Assembly: GCA_016182905.1 (NCBI GenBank)
Contig: JACPFR010000027.1
Coordinates: forward strand, 1 to 64,000
DNA length: 64,000 nucleotides
Reading direction: 5' to 3'
DNA from: Elusimicrobiota bacterium
Lineage (GTDB): Bacteria; Elusimicrobiota; Elusimicrobia; UBA1565; UBA9628
Part shown: piece by piece, positions 24,780 to 33,122 of the stretch
Layout: every line of letters begins with the position of its first letter
Numbering within the stretch: the first letter of the stretch is position 1
The notes under the pieces: generated by a model
Database searches by the model: none
Told to the model about the DNA's origin: nothing
Seen by the model: the letters and a program-made list of their open reading frames with translations, nothing else
Translations under genes and position numbers: made by a program

Positions 24780-27224
24780 TCACAGGTCGAGGAGGATATG
24801 ATCGTAAATTTTGGGGGCGTCGAGCGGGCCTCCGTCGGCGACGGAGAAGGCCCAGTCCTCGGGGGTCGCGGACAGCGCGCGCAATTCGCCCAGGTAGCCG
24901 TCCCACGTGGTGATCAGCACCTTCGCGCCGGCGAAGGTCTTGAGCTTGCCGAAGCAGCGCTCGGAGAACAGGAAATTGACCGTGCGGCGCGCGGGGTTGG
25001 CGCTTTGCTTGACCTCGCCGGGCAGGGGCGGGCCGTAGGCGTCGGCGCTCGAGCCCTTGGCCGAGAAGGAGCGGGACCCCCAGCCGTAGAGCAGGAAGCC
25101 CGCGTCCCAGCGGAAGCCGGGGACCTTGGCGCCCATCTTGGGGAGGGCCTCGACGCCGGGGCGGCCGGGGAGCTGGAAGAAGACGCCGAAGTAGGCGTGG
25201 TCGTAGCCCTCGGGGGGGTTCCACGAGTCCGTGACGCGGCTCATGAGGAGCTCCATCTTCAGATCGCGGCCGCGGGAGCAGACGCGGACGCGTTCCAACG
25301 ACAGTTGGCCGTCGTAGCTGGCCTCGGTGGGGGCGCGCAGGCGGCGGCCGCCGAAGCCGCCCTTGTTCGCGGGGGGGACGCCGCGCTCGACAAGCAATCG
25401 GTCGCAACATCGGAGGTCGACGTTGACGGCCGGAGACAGCGAGCGGGCGCCGCTCGGGGAGGTCGATAGAAGGCGAAGGGTCCGTTTCCCTCCGCCGAGA
25501 TTCTCCGGGTCGGCGGTCAGAACGCCGGCCTTCAGGTCGCGCACGGGCCGGCGGCGCTCCAGGTCGTCGTCGCACAGGAGCTCGAGCTTCGCCGGCTTGG
25601 GACCGCGAGGCAAGTCGAACTTCAGCTGGAAAGGCTCCTTGTAAGGTCCGTCGTTGGGGACCCTCAACTTCGGCGCCGAAGGCGCCGCGATCCTCACGGG
25701 AGACCGGCTCTCATCGAGGATCAGGAACGACTCGGGGGCCATCGACAGGACCGGCGACAACGGCATGGGGTCGGACGAGAGCAGGACCTTCACGCCCTTG
25801 CCGGCGTTGGCCAGCGCGTAAGCACGGCGTTCGGGCGCGGTGTTGAAGACGACGCGATAACGGTTTTTTCCGCTGACGACAACGTATGACAGGATCCCGC
25901 ATGACGCACCGGAATTCTCCACGGTCGCCTCGCCTACGGCGAGGCTTGCATGTTCCTTGCGCAGGGAGATCAGTTTGCGTAGGAACTTGTTTTCCGGACG
26001 CTTCGCGTCCGTAAGACTTTCGTCGAACATCTGCTGGCGCGCCCCGGTGAGACCGGCTTCGGTCCCATAGTAGACGCACGGTAAACCGGGCAAGGTGAAT
26101 AATGCCGCCAAACATTGCCGCGCCGCGCGCGGCGTGCCTCTTGCGTACACCCGCTCGACGTCATGATTATCCGCGAAGGTGACCCACAATTCCGGGTTGC
26201 GCTTGCGCGCCGCGAGCGGCGCGCGGAGATTGTCGGTGGCGGACTTGCGGAAGAAGACCTGGTTCAGGGCCTCGTTGAGGGGCAAGTCGACGGCGGAGTC
26301 CAGGCGCGGGCCCTTGGGGCCGTCCAGATATTTCCCGATGGCTTTGTAGTCGTAGCTCCAGACCTCGCCGAAGACCAGGAACTCCTTGTTGCCGCGCTCC
26401 GCGGCGAACGGCTTGAGGCCCTGATCCTTCGGATCCGTCTTTTTCAGGAAATCGTCGTAGAAGCCCTCGGGAGTGTAGTAGACAGTGTCGACGCGGAAAC
26501 CGTCCACGCCGACCTGCTCGATCCAGAACCGGTAGATCTCCCTCATCCGGCGGGCGGCCAGCGGATTGTCGAGGTTGATGTCGTCCAGGTCGCCCATCGC
26601 GTGGGTCAAGGTCTGCCGCCGGTCGCGGTAGTCGTCGATGTTCGGCGTGAAGTTGTAGGCCCCGGCCTTGCGATGCTCGGGATCGCGGGCGTCGTTCATC
26701 CGGAAGACGGGATCGTTGGGCGCCTTCGGCTCCCCGTCGGGAGGATAGGTGCCGGGGATCGAGCGCCAGCTGCGCTCGGGGTGCCTCGGGTCGTAGCCCT
26801 CGGCGGTCACGGTGAAGAAGTTGGCGGTGTGGTTGACGACGATGTCCTGGATCACCTTCATGCCGAGCGCGTGAGCGTCGGCGACCATGCGCCGGTAGTC
26901 CTCGATCGTGCCGAAGTGGGGGTCCACCGCCGTGAAGTCGTAGGGCCAGTAGCCGTGGTAGCCGCGCGTGGCGATGGTCGGGTTGACCCACTGCCCGTGG
27001 GTCGGCGGCGTCAGCCATACCGCGTCGATGCCGAGGCGCTTGAGCGCCGGCAGCCGCCGGCGCAGGCCCTCGAGGTCGCCGCCCTGGAACTTCTCGGGGT
27101 CGGCGGGGGAGTGCTCGTCGCGGCCGAAGTCGTTGCGCGAGGGGTCGCCGTCGGCGAAACGGTCGAGGAGGACGAGATAGAGGACCTTCCCCGACCAAGA
27201 AGGCAGCGGGTTATTTCGCGTCAC
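24780..27224 (-). CDS. GH13 alpha-amylase-family enzyme with C-terminal glucodextranase-like domain
   Basis: 814 residues; GTG 27224 overlaps the end of the upstream amylase gene by 14 nt. Hydrolyses or rearranges alpha-1,4-glucans. Catalytic (beta/alpha)8 barrel: IQDIVVNH (region I), GFRVDTVYY (nucleophile Asp246), FLVFGEVW (acid/base Glu287), FADNHDVER (Asp355). A beta-sandwich follows, then Ig-like segments. The C-terminal 200 residues (YFGVFFQLPG, VPGFRWDAGFLLYGWG, LITTWDGYLGEL, and a DHILLDL end) resemble the C-terminal domain of glucodextranase/amylopullulanase proteins. No signal peptide is visible, unlike its neighbour, so it is cytoplasmic or its true start differs. Confidence 0.9.
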   Translation of the reverse strand: MTRNNPLPSWSGKVLYLVLLDRFADGDPSRNDFGRDEHSPADPEKFQGGDLEGLRRRLPALKRLGIDAVWLTPPTHGQWVNPTIATRGYHGYWPYDFTAVDPHFGTIEDYRRMVADAHALGMKVIQDIVVNHTANFFTVTAEGYDPRHPERSWRSIPGTYPPDGEPKAPNDPVFRMNDARDPEHRKAGAYNFTPNIDDYRDRRQTLTHAMGDLDDINLDNPLAARRMREIYRFWIEQVGVDGFRVDTVYYTPEGFYDDFLKKTDPKDQGLKPFAAERGNKEFLVFGEVWSYDYKAIGKYLDGPKGPRLDSAVDLPLNEALNQVFFRKSATDNLRAPLAARKRNPELWVTFADNHDVERVYARGTPRAARQCLAALFTLPGLPCVYYGTEAGLTGARQQMFDESLTDAKRPENKFLRKLISLRKEHASLAVGEATVENSGASCGILSYVVVSGKNRYRVVFNTAPERRAYALANAGKGVKVLLSSDPMPLSPVLSMAPESFLILDESRSPVRIAAPSAPKLRVPNDGPYKEPFQLKFDLPRGPKPAKLELLCDDDLERRRPVRDLKAGVLTADPENLGGGKRTLRLLSTSPSGARSLSPAVNVDLRCCDRLLVERGVPPANKGGFGGRRLRAPTEASYDGQLSLERVRVCSRGRDLKMELLMSRVTDSWNPPEGYDHAYFGVFFQLPGRPGVEALPKMGAKVPGFRWDAGFLLYGWGSRSFSAKGSSADAYGPPLPGEVKQSANPARRTVNFLFSERCFGKLKTFAGAKVLITTWDGYLGELRALSATPEDWAFSVADGGPLDAPKIYDHILLDL

Positions 27225-29256
27225 GGACGAGCACGCGCACGCTCAGCGGCGGCACGGAGACGAGCAATTTCGAGCCGACGGGTCCGGGGCTGCGGGCGAT
27301 GGTCTGGTAGCCCTGGTCGAGGGCGTCGTGGAAGGCCGATCCGATCGGACTGAGCTTCGCGTCGACCCACATCTCCTCCTGCCGCGCCTCGCGGGAGAAG
27401 TTGAGGACCACTACCACTTCCTTGTCCTCGTAAATGCGGCTGAAGGCGAAGAGGCCCGGGCGGTCGGCGTCCGACCAGCGCACCCACTGGGTGCCGCGGC
27501 GCAGGGCGGCGTACGACTTGCGCACGTCGGCGAGCTGCTTCAGGAACCGGTAGGTCGGGTTGCTCCGGTCGAACTTGTCGCCCTTGGAGCTCTCGGACTT
27601 GAAGGCGCCGTCGGCGAACTGATCCTCGCGGTTGCGGGGGTCGGCGGGATGGTCGGGCCCCTCGGGGTCGAGGCGGTCGGTGTCCTGGCGGAAGCCCTGC
27701 TCGGTGCCGTAGTACGTCATCGGGATGCCGACGGAGAACAGCAGATAGGCGAGCGCGACCTTGAGCTGGGCCTCGGGCTCGCCCAGGCGCAGGAAGCGGT
27801 ACACGTCGTGGTTGTCGATGAAGCGCAGGAGGCGGTCCGCCAGGGGGCCGAGTGCCTGGTTCGTGCGGTGCATGCTGTCCTCGAGCACGCGCGACGGGGC
27901 CTTGCCGTGCAGGACGTAGGTCTCGCGCCGGTAGGCGGGGTAGGAGAACGCGCTGTCGAGGCCGTCGGTCGTCAGGTGCGGAATCAGGTCGGAGTCGACG
28001 CCGGTCGAGTTCTCGCCGACGAGGAAGAAGTTCTTCTTTCCGATCGAGGCGGCGTACTCCTTGATCGCCTTCGCGAACACCGGCACGAAGCCGGGGGCCA
28101 CGTGCCGCACCGCGTCGACGCGGAAGCCGTCGAGGTCCGTCTCCTGGATCCACCACTTGGCGATGTGGATCAGCGCGTCCGCGGTTTCCTTCTTATCCGA
28201 CGCGTAGTGGCGGTAGTTCGGGGGGAAGTCGCCGTTCGTCGCCTGCGCGTGGTCGTTCCAGTTGTCGATGACGCCGCGGCGGGTGAAGTGCTTCGGGTCC
28301 TTGAGGTCGTCGGGCTTGAGCGTCTCGGTCCACTCGCCGATCTCTTTGGGCTGGCCCTCGAGGCCGCGCCATTGGGAGCCTTCCGTGTACTCGAAGACGG
28401 GGCCGCTGTGGTTGAGGACCCAATCGAGCACGACCTTGAGGCCGCGTTTGTGGGCCTCGTCGACGAGCTCCTTGAAGTCCGCCATCGTTCCGAGGTGCGG
28501 GTCGATCGCCAGCAGGTGCACCGGCGCGTAGCCGTGGTAGGAGTCGGGCTGGTTCTGGTTCACCGGCGAGAGCAGCAAGGTCGTCACGCCCGAGCCCTTG
28601 AGGTAGTCGAGCTGCTCGATGACGCCGCGCAGGTTCCCGCCGTGGCGCGTGCCGCCTTTCGCCGGGTCGCCGTGCGTGCGGACCTTGCCGGCGCGGGCGA
28701 AGCGGTCGAGGAGCATGAAGTGGAGGATCTCGTCGCGCCAGTCCTCGGGAGACGGCGTGTACGCGCGGGCGGGGGTCGCGTCGATCGGCGCGTCGGCCAA
28801 GGTGTCGGGCGCGCCGGGGACCTTCTCGACGAGCGCGTGGGCGGTCTGCCAGGCCTTGCGCAGGGCGGCGATCTCGCTCGGCGTGTGGCCTTCCTCGGCG
28901 GCCGGCGCGGGGAGGGCGGTCGCGGAGAGCGCGGCAGGGGCGGCCGCCTTCGCGGCGAGAGGCGCCGCCGCCTTGACCGGCGCGACCGGCTTGGCCGCCG
29001 CCGGGATCGCCGAGGCGGCCAAGGCCGGAGCGAGAGCCGGGACGGCGAGCGACGGGGCGAGCGCGGCGTCGAGCGGGAGCGCGGACGGTCCGGTCAGCGG
29101 GGAGAGCGCGGGCGACGAGAGCGTCGCGCCGAGCGTCCCGTTGATGCGGGGGACCGAGGCGTTCGCCGCCCCGGAGACGGCCTGGGCGCGGAGCTCGGGC
29201 GCGCTCGAGAGCGCGAGGAGTATTGAGACAAAAGCGGCGAGGAATCGCCGCGTCAC
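27211..29256 (-). CDS. Secreted GH13 alpha-amylase
   Basis: 681 residues. GTG 29256 is chosen: it overlaps the upstream stop as GTGA, has GGAGG 6 nt before it, and starts a signal peptide (FLAAFVSILLALSSAPELRAQ). A Pro/Ala-rich linker runs to about 125. GH13 barrel: LKVVLDWVLNHSGP, GFRVDAVRHVAPGF (nucleophile Asp), FFLVGENSTG (acid/base Glu), RFIDNHDVYRFL (third Asp), and a C-terminal beta domain ending SVRVLVRDAK. Likely starch or glycogen hydrolysis outside the cytoplasmic membrane. Works with the second GH13 gene downstream. Confidence 0.92.
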   Translation of the reverse strand: MTRRFLAAFVSILLALSSAPELRAQAVSGAANASVPRINGTLGATLSSPALSPLTGPSALPLDAALAPSLAVPALAPALAASAIPAAAKPVAPVKAAAPLAAKAAAPAALSATALPAPAAEEGHTPSEIAALRKAWQTAHALVEKVPGAPDTLADAPIDATPARAYTPSPEDWRDEILHFMLLDRFARAGKVRTHGDPAKGGTRHGGNLRGVIEQLDYLKGSGVTTLLLSPVNQNQPDSYHGYAPVHLLAIDPHLGTMADFKELVDEAHKRGLKVVLDWVLNHSGPVFEYTEGSQWRGLEGQPKEIGEWTETLKPDDLKDPKHFTRRGVIDNWNDHAQATNGDFPPNYRHYASDKKETADALIHIAKWWIQETDLDGFRVDAVRHVAPGFVPVFAKAIKEYAASIGKKNFFLVGENSTGVDSDLIPHLTTDGLDSAFSYPAYRRETYVLHGKAPSRVLEDSMHRTNQALGPLADRLLRFIDNHDVYRFLRLGEPEAQLKVALAYLLFSVGIPMTYYGTEQGFRQDTDRLDPEGPDHPADPRNREDQFADGAFKSESSKGDKFDRSNPTYRFLKQLADVRKSYAALRRGTQWVRWSDADRPGLFAFSRIYEDKEVVVVLNFSREARQEEMWVDAKLSPIGSAFHDALDQGYQTIARSPGPVGSKLLVSVPPLSVRVLVRDAK

Positions 29257-30869
29257 TTTTTGCCTCCGCGGACCAGCTTCCACAGAGCGCGGGCGGGCCA
29301 CGTCATCACGCGGACGAGAGGGTTGTCGAAGACGGCCTTGACGGCCTGACGCAGCGGAGGCTCGATGACGACGCCCGCCTCGGGATACTTGGCCTTGAAC
29401 TCGGCGGTGCCGGCGACGGAGGCGCTCGTGACGAAGACGATCTCGCGGGACTTCGCCCAGCCGGCCCAGAGCGCGATGCCGAGGTCGAGAGACTGCTGGA
29501 AGAGGAAGATCGCCCAGAACAAGGTCATCGAGCCGGAGGCGAAGAAGGGCGCTGCGAGGAGGAAGCACAGGTCGCGGACCTGCTGGATGCCGGAGTGCTG
29601 CCAGCGCTTGATCGAGCCCTTCGCGTACAGCGCGTTGAGGGCGTTGTAGCCGAGCACGCCGAAGAAGGTGCCGATCACCGACATCAGCGCCATGTCCTTC
29701 CAGTAGCCGACGCTCCACGGGGGCGTCACGCTCGCCGGGTTCGCGGTCCACGTCAGGAACCGGTAGATCGTGCCCGCGCCCTGCATGTAGGCGAGGTTGA
29801 AGAACATCTGGTAGTTGAAGCCGCGCGCCTTCACCAGGCCTTCCTGGAAGTTGTTCCAGCTCTTCAGGTAGAAGCCGTGGAAGACCTGCTGGACGACGCT
29901 CAAGGCGATGAGCCCGACGAGCGCGACCGGGTGGGCCAGGCCGGCCGCGGCCCAGTAGACGCCGATCGAGGTGACGAGGGGGAAGGTCTTGGTGGCGAGG
30001 CCGCCGAGGATCTCGCTCGGCAGGGGCTTGACCAGCGAATCCTTGAACAGCTTCGCGAGGAACTTCGCCTCGCGGAAGGGCCAGAGCAGCTTCGCGCCGA
30101 GCGAGGTCGGCCCCTTCTTCTCCGTCGCCGGCGCGGCCTGCGGCGCGGCGGCCGTCTTCGGCGACCAGTCCACGGCGAGCTTCTCCTGCTCGATCTTTCC
30201 CTTCGCGGCGACGCCCAGCAGCGCGCCGACCTGGGCCGCGTTCTTCTCGCTCAGGCCCGAGGGGTCGTTCTTCGCGGTGAGCAGGCGGACCTGGCCTTTG
30301 CGCGCGGCCGCCTCGGCCAAGGTGATCTCGGTCATCGGCCGGCCGTGGCGGACGACGAAGGCCTTGAGGCCGGAGGGATCGAGAGCGGGCTCCGCGGCGG
30401 ACTTCTTCGCGCCGTCGAACATCGCGGCGAGCTTCTCGGTCCAGGTCTTGGAGGTCGCGGCCTCGTCCTTGGCCGCGGAAGGCGCGACGAAGGCCGCCGC
30501 GGGGACGACCTGGACTTGGGAGAGTTCGAGGGGCCGCGTCGCGGCGGCGGGGCGGATGGGCGCGAGGGCCGCGGGGAGAGCGGGGATGGCGCCGACGACC
30601 TGGGCGGCCGAGGGCGCCGCCTGAGCCGCGGCGAGCGCCGTCGGCGTGATCCCGGGGGCGGGCGTCAGGCCGGGGGTCATCGACGGAGCCGAGAGCGGGA
30701 GGGGGGTCAAAGCCCCGAAGGCCGAGGGGACGATCGAGACGGTCCCGGCCGCGGCGGAGACGGAGGATGGAGCGGAGGCGCCGGCGCGGGAGGCTGAAAC
30801 GGCTTGGGCAAAAGAGGAGGTTGGGATCGAGGCTGAAAGGATGACTGCGATCAACCCTGAGGGTTTCAT
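29253..30869 (-). CDS. Membrane protein with secretory leader, first gene of the amylase operon
   Basis: 538 residues. TACAAT lies 11 nt before ATG 30869 with no Shine-Dalgarno. Signal peptide (LIAVILSASIPTSSFAQ), then about 110 residues of Ala/Pro/Ser linker, a short soluble region (LKAFVVRHGRPMTEITLAEA), a second linker, and from about 290 several membrane segments (PLVTSIGVYWAAAGLAHPVA, LVGLIALSVVQQVFHGFYL, DMALMSVIGTFFGVLGYNAL, FFASGSMTLFWAIFLFQQSL). The membrane domain resembles that of 23720-24772. Ends with a basic tail. Function unknown; context suggests a role in glucan handling. Confidence 0.78.
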   Translation of the reverse strand: MKPSGLIAVILSASIPTSSFAQAVSASRAGASAPSSVSAAAGTVSIVPSAFGALTPLPLSAPSMTPGLTPAPGITPTALAAAQAAPSAAQVVGAIPALPAALAPIRPAAATRPLELSQVQVVPAAAFVAPSAAKDEAATSKTWTEKLAAMFDGAKKSAAEPALDPSGLKAFVVRHGRPMTEITLAEAAARKGQVRLLTAKNDPSGLSEKNAAQVGALLGVAAKGKIEQEKLAVDWSPKTAAAPQAAPATEKKGPTSLGAKLLWPFREAKFLAKLFKDSLVKPLPSEILGGLATKTFPLVTSIGVYWAAAGLAHPVALVGLIALSVVQQVFHGFYLKSWNNFQEGLVKARGFNYQMFFNLAYMQGAGTIYRFLTWTANPASVTPPWSVGYWKDMALMSVIGTFFGVLGYNALNALYAKGSIKRWQHSGIQQVRDLCFLLAAPFFASGSMTLFWAIFLFQQSLDLGIALWAGWAKSREIVFVTSASVAGTAEFKAKYPEAGVVIEPPLRQAVKAVFDNPLVRVMTWPARALWKLVRGGKK

Positions 30870-30914
30870 AGCCTAATGAGATTGTAACCCGGCGGCCGCG
30901 GGGTCCACAGGGGC

Positions 30915-30924
30915 ATGGGACCTA
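30915..30924 (-). promoter_or_regulatory. Shared upstream word TAGGTCCCAT
   Basis: On the minus strand reads TAGGTCCCAT, 46 nt before the membrane-protein start. The same 10-mer lies on the plus strand at 8424-8433, 34 nt before the aminopeptidase start. Could be a regulator or upstream promoter site; two copies only. Confidence 0.25.
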
Positions 30925-30992
30925 TAAGGTGCTGGGCCTTTGGCCTAGGCCTGCGGGCATCGCGGATTATGGATACAATAATGGGGCCGCCG

Positions 30993-31706
30993 ATGAACTT
31001 TTCCCGTCTGAGAAACGTGCTCGCGATCGCCGGGCTTGCGCTCGGAGCCGTCGGCGTCCTCGCCTACGGGCTCGGCTCGCCGCAGGCGACCTTGCTCGGC
31101 CCCGCGCTGGTGCGCGGCTCCGACCCGGGCGAGGTCCTGCTCACCTTCGACGACGGCCCGGCGGCGCCTTACACCGGCCAGATCCTCGACATCCTCCGCG
31201 ACCGCGGCGTCAAGGCGACCTTCTTCCTGTGCGGCTCGAGCGCCGAGCGCCATCCCGAGCTCGTGCGTCGCATCCGCGACGAGGGCCACGAGATCGGCAA
31301 CCATACCTGGTCGCATCCATGGCTCCACCTGATGGGCCGCGAGGCGATCGCCGCCGAGATCGACCGGACGCAGGACGTCCTCGAGCGGATCACCGGAACC
31401 CGGCCGGTCTGGTTCCGGCCCCCTTACGGCGTGCGCTGGTTCCCGCTGCGCGGCCTGCTCGAGGAGCGCGGGATGAGGATGATGCTCTGGTCCGACCGCG
31501 GCCGGGACGGGGACCTCGACGCCGCGGGCATCGTCTCGACGACCTTGGCCCGCCTCCACCCCGGGGCGATCGTCCTGCTGCACGACGGCTTCGAGGCGAA
31601 GGCGCCGGACCTCGTCGACCGCTCGGCCACCGTGGCCGCCCTGCCCGCGATCATCGACGGCGCGCGCCGGGCGGGCTACAGGTTCCCGTCGTCCTCGCGC
31701 CCGTAG
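30993..31706 (+). CDS. Polysaccharide deacetylase (NodB/CE4 family)
   Basis: 237 residues. Removes N- or O-acetyl groups from a polysaccharide (peptidoglycan, chitin-like or exopolysaccharide). N-terminal anchor or signal (LAIAGLALGAVGVLAYGL). NodB motifs: LLTFDDGPAAPYT (motif 1, catalytic Asp-Asp), GNHTWSHPWL (motif 2, His ligands), RPPYGVR (motif 3), WSDRGRDGD (motif 4) and IVLLHDGF (motif 5); all key residues are present. ATG 30981 would add four residues; TACAAT lies 1 or 13 nt from these starts. Divergent from the amylase operon. Confidence 0.93.
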   Translation: MNFSRLRNVLAIAGLALGAVGVLAYGLGSPQATLLGPALVRGSDPGEVLLTFDDGPAAPYTGQILDILRDRGVKATFFLCGSSAERHPELVRRIRDEGHEIGNHTWSHPWLHLMGREAIAAEIDRTQDVLERITGTRPVWFRPPYGVRWFPLRGLLEERGMRMMLWSDRGRDGDLDAAGIVSTTLARLHPGAIVLLHDGFEAKAPDLVDRSATVAALPAIIDGARRAGYRFPSSSRP

Positions 31707-31807
31707 GCGAGCAGGCTCACGGCCCGTCAAGACAACGGTACTTGCCGTCCATGGACCGCCGCGGCGCTTCGGGACTATCCTGTCCTCGAAAGCTCCACGG
31801 AGGCCTC

Positions 31808-32428
31808 ATGACTATGGTGATGCGACGCATCGTCGGACGCTGCGCGACGGGCCTCGCCCTGCTCGCCCTCGCCGCGGGCGCCGGGCGCGGCTGGCCCGAG
31901 CATGCCGCGGCCGCCGGGAAGGCCGAGACGGTCGTCGCCGAATGGCCGGAGCCGTCCCGCCGCACCGCCCTGGCGATGATCGAGAAGCTCGGCGAGCCTC
32001 ACCGCCGCGACGCGGACTCCCTGACCTGGATCGGCGTCTATCGGGGCAAGCGGACGGTGATCCGCCGCTCGAGCACGAGCCAGGGCATGGTCGAGCAGAC
32101 GGTCTTTTACCGGGTCCCCGCCGAGAAGATCCGCGACCTGGCGCTCTTCGACGACCGGATCTCGGTGGACCGGAAGGCCTCGGAACTGACCGCCCGCACG
32201 CAGAGCGTGAGGACGAGCTTCCTCGTCCTGAACCTCGCGCATGAGATCGCGAGCGGCTTCACGACCCCCGAGAAGGCGCGGCGGGTCCGGGACAAGGAGC
32301 TGAGGCTGGCGGAGGCCGGCAAATCCTCCCGTTATCGCGACGGCCTGATCTTCGAGGAGCCTCTGCCCTTGGTCCTGCCGGCGCGCGTCGCCCCTCCCGT
32401 CCTCCCTGCCGACGCAAGCGCGCCGTGA
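31808..32428 (+). CDS. Secreted protein of unknown function
   Basis: 206 residues; ATG 31808 with CGGAGG 4 nt upstream. Signal peptide (CATGLALLALAAGAGRG, cleavage near AAA). The body is charged: MIEKLGEPHRRDADSLTWIG, VIRRSSTSQGMVEQTVFYRV, LVLNLAHEIASGFTTPEKAR, and a Pro/Leu-rich end. The phrase about Leu-Gly-Glu-Pro and Trp-Ile-Gly-Val-Tyr recalls small beta-barrel assembly-type lipoproteins, but I would not assign a family. Independent TATCCT-like -10 near 31774. Confidence 0.7.
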   Translation: MTMVMRRIVGRCATGLALLALAAGAGRGWPEHAAAAGKAETVVAEWPEPSRRTALAMIEKLGEPHRRDADSLTWIGVYRGKRTVIRRSSTSQGMVEQTVFYRVPAEKIRDLALFDDRISVDRKASELTARTQSVRTSFLVLNLAHEIASGFTTPEKARRVRDKELRLAEAGKSSRYRDGLIFEEPLPLVLPARVAPPVLPADASAP

Positions 32429-32484
32429 CGCCGGAGCCGGCCTCCCTCCCCGCATGAGCTAAAACCTGTTAAACTCAGGGGGGC

Positions 32485-32555
32485 GCCCCCTTAGCTCAGT
32501 GGCAGAGCACTTGTTTTGTAAACAAGCTACCCCAGTTCGATTCTGGGAGGGGGCT
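32485..32555 (+). tRNA. tRNA-Thr (anticodon TGT)
   Basis: Cloverleaf by eye: acceptor GCCCCCT/AGGGGGC, D stem GCTC/GAGC, anticodon stem CTTGT/ACAAG around loop TTTGTAA (anticodon TGT, reads ACA), T stem CCCAG/CTGGG with loop TTCGATT. Discriminator T; CCA is not encoded. TAAACT 15-20 nt upstream may be its -10 box. Confidence 0.93.
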
Positions 32556-32562
32556 GCGCTTT

Positions 32563-32958
32563 TTATCGCGCCGCCCGGCGCTTCCTTTTATTGCGGGAGG
32601 AATCGGCCAGCCGCTTCCTGCGCGCCGCGCAGAGCGGACCCACCGCCTTCAGCCGGGTCATGTCCTGCCTGAGAACGGCCACCTCGTCGAAGCAGTCCTT
32701 CAGGCAATGGATGGCCCGCGCCTGGAAGCGGGTCGTCGGCTCGGCGAGGGCGTAAAGGCGCCACTGGCCCTGCGTGCGGGAGACGACGAGCCCCGAGTTC
32801 CTTAGATAGCTCAGGTGGCGGGACACCTTCGACTGGGGCTCGCCCATCGTGGCCATGATCTCGCAGACGGAGAGCTCCCGGCGCGCCAGCAGGTGGAGGA
32901 TGCGCAGGCGCGTGACGTCCGCGAACGCCCGGAACATCCCGTCGACGGGTTTATCCAT
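32563..32958 (-). CDS. ArsR/SmtB-family transcriptional regulator
   Basis: 131 residues; ATG 32958 has GAGGAG 5 nt upstream, which rules out the longer upstream frame. Winged helix: MFRAFADVTRLRILHLLARR, ELSVCEIMATMGEPQSKVSR, HLSYLRNSGLVVSRTQGQWR with wing YALAEP. A single Cys in ELSVCEIM sits where ArsR sensors carry ELCVCD, and further Cys (HCLKDC, LCAARR) are C-terminal, so a metal or redox ligand is possible. C-terminus is Lys/Arg-rich. Divergent from the cytochrome operon and separated by inverted repeats, so it probably represses that operon and itself. Confidence 0.9.
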   Translation of the reverse strand: MDKPVDGMFRAFADVTRLRILHLLARRELSVCEIMATMGEPQSKVSRHLSYLRNSGLVVSRTQGQWRLYALAEPTTRFQARAIHCLKDCFDEVAVLRQDMTRLKAVGPLCAARRKRLADSSRNKRKRRAAR

Positions 32959-33017
32959 GGGACTCCTCAGATGGTAACACGCCTCCCCCGCTGATTCAAG
33001 ACGGGAGTTCGCGGGAT

Positions 33018-33086
33018 TATATATCTGCGCATACGGATATATTGGGAATGTTTGTTGCATAAAACATCTGTGTGCGCAGATATATA
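33018..33086. promoter_or_regulatory. Inverted-repeat operator region between arsR and the cytochrome operon
   Basis: TATATATCTGCGCA at 33018-33031 recurs inverted as TGCGCAGATATATA at 33073-33086. Each half also forms its own dyad: ATATATC/GATATAT (33019-33042) and ATCTG/CAGAT (33066-33081). AT-rich in a GC-rich genome, and placed in the 164-bp divergent gap; fits two ArsR-dimer sites covering both promoters. Confidence 0.7.
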
Positions 33087-33122
33087 TGTGCTAACGCGCG
33101 CAAGTCGCTTAAAGGGGGTTTT

